Shown: positions 6,610 to 9,740 of the stretch, piece by piece
Layout: each line of letters opens with the position of its first letter
How positions within the stretch are numbered: position 1 is the stretch's first letter
NCBI GenBank assembly: GCA_002440765.1
Contig: DJVC01000045.1
Coordinates: 1 to 9,740, forward strand
Source: a bacterium UBP3_UBA6266
GTDB taxonomy: Bacteria; Auribacterota; UBA6266
Length of the DNA: 9,740 nt
Direction of reading: 5' to 3'
The notes under the pieces: model-generated
Seen by the model: only the letters and a program-made list of their open reading frames with translations
What the model was told of the DNA's origin: nothing
The model's database searches: none
Position numbers and translations under genes: made by a program

Positions 6610-7716
6610 TTACACTCCGTAAAAATTCCGCACCGTATCCGCGATTTTATTTATTGACTCTTTACCCAAAAACGGGTGGACAGGTATGGAAATAACCTCT
6701 TTAGAAGCTTTTTCCGCCTCGGGAAAATCACCTTTCTTATAACCAAGGTGCTTATAGCAATTTTGCATGTGTAACGGCAGAGGATAGTAAATGCCGTATC
6801 CTATCTCCTCTTTTTCAAGGGCCTTAATAAGGCTGGCCCTGTTTTTTACGCGCAAAGTATATTGATTATACACATGGTAAAGATACTTTTTCTCCACGGG
6901 AAGCTGTATGCTTTTTATTCCGCGGAACAAATTGTTATACAGAGAAGCGTTTTTTCTTCTTTTTTCGGTCCATTTATCCAAATATTTTATTTCCGCGAGA
7001 AGAATTGCCGCCTGGATGGTATCAAGCCGGCTGTTTATACCGATATAATCATGGTAATACCTGTCCCTGCTTCCATGCACCCTGAGAGATTTTGCTTTTT
7101 CATATACGTCGGAATCATCCGTTATCAGCATCCCTCCGTCACCGAAACCGCCAAGATTTTTCGTAGGGAAAAAGCTGAAACAACCCGCGTCTCCTATTGA
7201 CCCCGCAATCTTATTTTTGTATTTTGCGCCTATGGCTTGGCATGCGTCTTCAACAATAAAAAGATTATATCTCTTTTTCAGATTTATAAGCGGATCCATA
7301 TCAACTATCTGCCCGAAAAGATGCACAGGCAAAATTCCTTTTGTTCTCTTGGTTATTTTTGTCTCAATCAACTCCGGGTTCAAATTAAAAGTTTCCGGTT
7401 CTATATCCACAAAAACGGGTATTGCACCGGCCCGGGAAATAGAGCCCGCTGTAGCAAAAAAAGTGAATGGAGTCGTAATAATTTCATCTCCGGGTTCCAC
7501 CCCCAGTGACATCAGCGATAACAGTATGGCATCTGTTCCCGACGCGCATCCGACAGCGTATTTTGACCCGCAGTATCCGGCAATCTTCTTTTCTATTTCA
7601 CATACTTCAGGCCCTAAAATAAATTTCGTATCAGCAATAACTTTTGATACCGCTGCATCAATTTCAGGCTTAATCTCTTTATACAGTTTACCCAAATCAA
7701 TAATCGGGATATTCAT
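6610..7716 (-). CDS. DegT/DnrJ/EryC1/StrS aminotransferase, WbpE-like
   Basis: This PLP-dependent enzyme transfers an amino group to a keto nucleotide-sugar. All 368 residues match the family length. The internal aldimine Lys is K186 in SFFPTKNLGG, with D157 (VEDACQ) near the cofactor pyridine nitrogen and the phosphate-binding SGTDA at 59-63. The segment HGSRDRYYHDYIGINSRLD (214-232) closely resembles WbpE/WlbC, which aminate UDP-3-keto-GlcNAcA to UDP-2-acetamido-3-amino uronic acid. That fits the WbpA-like dehydrogenase two genes upstream. The WbpE assignment is made from remembered similarity; FdtB/QdtB-type sugar 3-aminotransferases acting on dTDP-keto sugars remain possible. The ATG at 7716 is preceded by AGGCGG, which overlaps the epimerase stop, 8 bases after that gene ends. 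The product is cytosolic. Confidence 0.92.
   Translation of the reverse strand: MNIPIIDLGKLYKEIKPEIDAAVSKVIADTKFILGPEVCEIEKKIAGYCGSKYAVGCASGTDAILLSLMSLGVEPGDEIITTPFTFFATAGSISRAGAIPVFVDIEPETFNLNPELIETKITKRTKGILPVHLFGQIVDMDPLINLKKRYNLFIVEDACQAIGAKYKNKIAGSIGDAGCFSFFPTKNLGGFGDGGMLITDDSDVYEKAKSLRVHGSRDRYYHDYIGINSRLDTIQAAILLAEIKYLDKWTEKRRKNASLYNNLFRGIKSIQLPVEKKYLYHVYNQYTLRVKNRASLIKALEKEEIGYGIYYPLPLHMQNCYKHLGYKKGDFPEAEKASKEVISIPVHPFLGKESINKIADTVRNFYGV
6615..6618 (-). promoter_or_regulatory. Ribosome binding site that fixes the TTG start of the uracil-DNA glycosylase
   Basis: GGAG on the minus strand lies within the last codons of the aminotransferase and 7 bases before TTG at 6607. Because the start codon is not ATG, this site is the main support for it. 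It implies translational coupling with the upstream gene. Confidence 0.6.
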
Positions 7717-7724
7717 TTTACCGC

Positions 7725-8666
7725 CTAAGCATTATTTTCTTTATACCATTCAAACGTTTTTTTCAAACCATCGGTAAATCCAACATAAGGTTTTAAACCG
7801 AGATACTTTTTTGCTTTTTCTATGTCTGCCTGGCTGTGTTTTACATCTCCGAGCCGCGCTTTTTCAAAAACGGGATCCACATTAACACCGGATATTTTTC
7901 TCAAGTTATCCAATAAACACAGCAGGGAATACCTATCTCCGCACGCGACATTATATACCTTACCGGCAGCTTTTCTGGGGGCGCTGCAGGCAATAAGGTT
8001 AGCTTCCACAACATTATGGACAAAAGTAAAATCTCTGGACTGTTTCCCGTCCCCGTAAATTACAGGTTTCCTGCCTGATATAATCGCGCTGATAAACATG
8101 GGAATAACAGCCGCATAATCACTTTGCGGATCCTGTCTGGGGCCAAAGACATTGAAATAACGGAGACAAATTGTTTCAAGGCCGTACAGGTCATAAAAAA
8201 TTTTGCAATAATACTCTCCCGTTAATTTAGAAAGGGCATATGCCGACAGCGGATTAGGAACCATATCCTCCCTTTTGGGGAGATGTTCGGAATCACCGTA
8301 GACAGATGATGAAGACGCAAAAACAAACCGTTTTACGCCGTTGTTTCTTGCGGAAATCAGAAGATTCAACGTGCCGGATATATTAATATCATTTGTCGTT
8401 ACAGGATCTTCCACAGACCTCTGGACGGAAGGAAGGGCTGCTTCATGTAAAATATAATCAACACCTTTAGTCGCAAGATCTGTCGCAGTCCTGTCTCTTA
8501 TGTCCCCCTCTATAAAATCTATTTTATCGGAAAAACGCGAGATGTTTTCTTTTTTTCCGGTAAGCAGGTTATCGAATACTCTTACCTTATTACCCGTCTC
8601 GACGAGCTTTTCGGCAATATTTGAACCTATAAAACCTGCCCCTCCCGTTACCAAATACAGCGCCAT
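7725..8666 (-). CDS. NAD-dependent UDP-sugar 4-epimerase (extended SDR, WbpP/TviC-like)
   Basis: An extended short-chain dehydrogenase/reductase that likely inverts C4 of UDP-GlcNAc or UDP-GlcNAcA. The 313-residue product shows the NAD-binding GGAGFIGS (8-15), D32 after the second strand for NAD preference, the catalytic Ser within SSSVYG (119-124) and YxxxK as Y143-K147. RYFNVFGPRQDP and YAAVIP (169-189), plus LPSVQRSVEDP (78-88), resemble the WbpP/TviC group more than classical GalE. I start at ATG 8666: GGAG lies 5 bases upstream and the Rossmann strand begins at once (MALYLVTGG). An in-frame ATG at 8681 overlaps the previous stop as ATGA but lacks a Shine-Dalgarno sequence and would add five residues (MIGEK). 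With the dehydrogenase this could make UDP-GalNAcA as in Vi antigen synthesis; the exact substrate is not decided by sequence. Confidence 0.9.
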   Translation of the reverse strand: MALYLVTGGAGFIGSNIAEKLVETGNKVRVFDNLLTGKKENISRFSDKIDFIEGDIRDRTATDLATKGVDYILHEAALPSVQRSVEDPVTTNDINISGTLNLLISARNNGVKRFVFASSSSVYGDSEHLPKREDMVPNPLSAYALSKLTGEYYCKIFYDLYGLETICLRYFNVFGPRQDPQSDYAAVIPMFISAIISGRKPVIYGDGKQSRDFTFVHNVVEANLIACSAPRKAAGKVYNVACGDRYSLLCLLDNLRKISGVNVDPVFEKARLGDVKHSQADIEKAKKYLGLKPYVGFTDGLKKTFEWYKENNA

Positions 8667-8671
8667 TTTCT

Positions 8672-8675
8672 CTCC
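8672..8675 (-). promoter_or_regulatory. Ribosome binding site that decides the epimerase start
   Basis: GGAG on the minus strand lies 5 bases before the ATG at 8666, and no comparable sequence precedes the ATG at 8681. It therefore favours the downstream start, leaving an 11-base gap after the dehydrogenase stop. Confidence 0.6.
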
Positions 8676-8677
8676 AA

Positions 8678-9740
8678 TCATAATTTAACAACTTTTTTCC
8701 TGTATTCCCGCGGAATAACTTTTAATGCATTTCTCGTATCGAATATCAGCTTTGAATGTTTCAGGATTAAATTAAGGTCAAAACAGTCATGGTCGGTTAA
8801 TATAAGGATGCAATCGGAAGATGAAACCAACTTTTTTGAAAGTTCGCTGTTTGAAAGTTTAATTTTCTCATTCGCAATTACAGGAACATACGGGTCGCAA
8901 TAATTCACTTTGCCCCCCGCACTAACAAGCTTTTCCAGAATATCCAGCGCCGGGGACTCCCTGGTATCCCCTACATTCTTCTTGTACGCGACACCAATCA
9001 CCAGTATCCTGGAATTTTTCAGGCATTTCCCCTTCATATTCAATATCTCAAGCAACTTGTTTATGACATGATGGGGCATAAATGAATTAATCTGGGACGC
9101 AAGTTCAATAAACCTCGCTTCGAAATTATAACTCTTCGCCTTCCAGGAAAGATATAAAGGGTCTATAGGCAGACAGTGCCCGCCTAAACCGGGTCCCGGA
9201 AAAAACGGAGTAAAACCAAACGGCTTGGAGGAGGCGCCGTCAATTACTTCCCACACATTTATGCCCATGCGGTCGCACATCATTGCGATTTCGTTCACCA
9301 GCCCTATATTAACCGCCCGGTAAGTGTTTTCCAAAAGCTTTACCATCTCCGCGACTTTTATAGATGAAACAGGTATAATCTCAATTATCACATGTTTGTA
9401 CAGCAGTGTTGCGACTCCGGTGCATTTTTCTGTGTATCCCCCGATAACTTTCGGTATGTCTCTCGTTCTGAAATGCTTATTTCCCGGATCAACTCTCTCG
9501 GGAGAAAACGCCAGATAAAAATCTTTTCCCGTTTTAAACCCTTTATTTTCGAGTATCGGCATTATGACTTCTTCGCACGTGCCGGGATAAGTCGTGCTCT
9601 CCAATACGACTAACTGGCCTTTATGCAGATGCTCGGCAATTCTCTCCGTAGATTCAATGATATATGACAGGTCGGGGTCCCTGGTTTTTCTGAGAGGGGT
9701 AGGGACGCAAATTATAACAGCATCTATATTTTTTAAACCC
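8678..9740 (-). CDS. UDP-N-acetylglucosamine 6-dehydrogenase, WbpA-like (N-terminus beyond right window edge)
   Basis: A UDP-glucose/UDP-ManNAc dehydrogenase family enzyme that oxidises C6 of a UDP-hexosamine to the uronic acid in two NAD-linked steps. A TTG at 9604 could be read as a start, but the frame is open to the edge (first full codon at 9739) and its 45 extra residues are clearly family sequence (DAVIICVPTPL, then DPDLSYI). The TTG is an internal Leu in VVLESTTYPGT. About 353 residues are present; roughly 80-90 N-terminal ones with the Rossmann glycine motif are outside. Visible motifs are FSPERVDPGN, VKLLENTYRAVNI with the active-site Lys and Asn, and the catalytic Cys in GPGLGGHCLPIDP. 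The pattern best fits WbpA (UDP-GlcNAc) rather than UDP-glucose dehydrogenase; TviB and WecC are alternatives. It is the first visible gene of the operon. Confidence 0.92.
   Translation of the reverse strand, partial: GLKNIDAVIICVPTPLRKTRDPDLSYIIESTERIAEHLHKGQLVVLESTTYPGTCEEVIMPILENKGFKTGKDFYLAFSPERVDPGNKHFRTRDIPKVIGGYTEKCTGVATLLYKHVIIEIIPVSSIKVAEMVKLLENTYRAVNIGLVNEIAMMCDRMGINVWEVIDGASSKPFGFTPFFPGPGLGGHCLPIDPLYLSWKAKSYNFEARFIELASQINSFMPHHVINKLLEILNMKGKCLKNSRILVIGVAYKKNVGDTRESPALDILEKLVSAGGKVNYCDPYVPVIANEKIKLSNSELSKKLVSSSDCILILTDHDCFDLNLILKHSKLIFDTRNALKVIPREYRKKVVKL

Noticed and set aside
7217..7777. A 186-codon plus-strand open frame
   Set aside because: It is the complement of the aminotransferase coding frame and crosses the gene boundary; the minus-strand frame has all family motifs.
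8667..8681. ATG at 8681 overlapping the dehydrogenase stop as ATGA
   Set aside because: ATGA overlaps are common, but here the in-frame ATG at 8666 has GGAG at 5 bases and fits the usual SDR beginning; the upstream ATG has no Shine-Dalgarno.
9602..9604. TTG as the start of a 308-residue dehydrogenase
   Set aside because: The frame continues to the window edge with clear family sequence upstream, so this codon is an internal leucine.
1..9740. CRISPR arrays, tRNA or rRNA genes, insertion sequences, prophage genes
   Set aside because: No repeat-spacer pattern, tRNA cloverleaf, transposase or phage gene was seen; nearly all sequence is accounted for by eight coding regions.

Overview
The window is a densely packed stretch of bacterial chromosome with AT-leaning sequence. 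It carries eight genes, two of them cut by the window edges, and no non-coding gap is longer than about 125 bases. I see no rRNA, tRNA, CRISPR array, insertion sequence, phage gene or attachment site. The content is typical of a free-living bacterium: a flavin-dependent thymidylate synthase (ThyX), replication-restart helicase PriA, RidA, a family 4 uracil-DNA glycosylase, and nucleotide-sugar enzymes of the kind that build LPS, O-antigen or capsule. A PilZ protein and a predicted exported repeat protein suggest a Gram-negative-type envelope with c-di-GMP signalling. The phylum cannot be fixed from this sequence alone; a deep or uncultivated lineage is a guess.

Layout. (1) Positions 1-402, minus strand: N-terminal part of thyX, running off the left edge. 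(2) 526-2736, plus: priA, divergent from thyX. (3) 2739-3755, minus: an exported TPR-like protein of no recognised family, with a Tyr/Arg-rich C-terminal tail. It meets priA tail to tail with 2 bases between them. (4) 3829-4203, plus: ridA, divergent from the exported protein. (5) 4258-5868, plus: a soluble TPR protein ending in a PilZ domain that has both c-di-GMP-binding motifs. (6) 5876-9740, minus: a four-gene operon, in transcription order WbpA-like UDP-N-acetylglucosamine 6-dehydrogenase (5' end beyond the window), WbpP/TviC-like UDP-sugar 4-epimerase, WbpE-like aminotransferase, and family 4 uracil-DNA glycosylase. It converges on the PilZ gene with 7 bases between stops.

How the genes fit together. 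The dehydrogenase, epimerase and aminotransferase form a nucleotide-sugar module that could make UDP-GlcNAcA or UDP-GalNAcA and a 3-amino uronic acid sugar for a surface polysaccharide. The oxidase and acetyltransferase that would complete a WbpA/B/E/D route are not in view and may lie past the right edge. The facing PilZ gene could link c-di-GMP to envelope or polysaccharide functions, but proximity is the only support. ThyX, PriA and the glycosylase are DNA metabolism or repair genes without an obvious shared pathway.

The observation I would check first is translational. thyX and the PilZ gene share the 10-base string TATGGTATAA, an extended -10 promoter element, ending only 9-10 bases before the preferred ATG. 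priA has a weaker element at the same distance. Their transcripts should therefore have almost no 5' leader, whereas ridA, the exported protein and the downstream operon genes carry Shine-Dalgarno sequences. The window appears to mix leaderless and SD-led genes.
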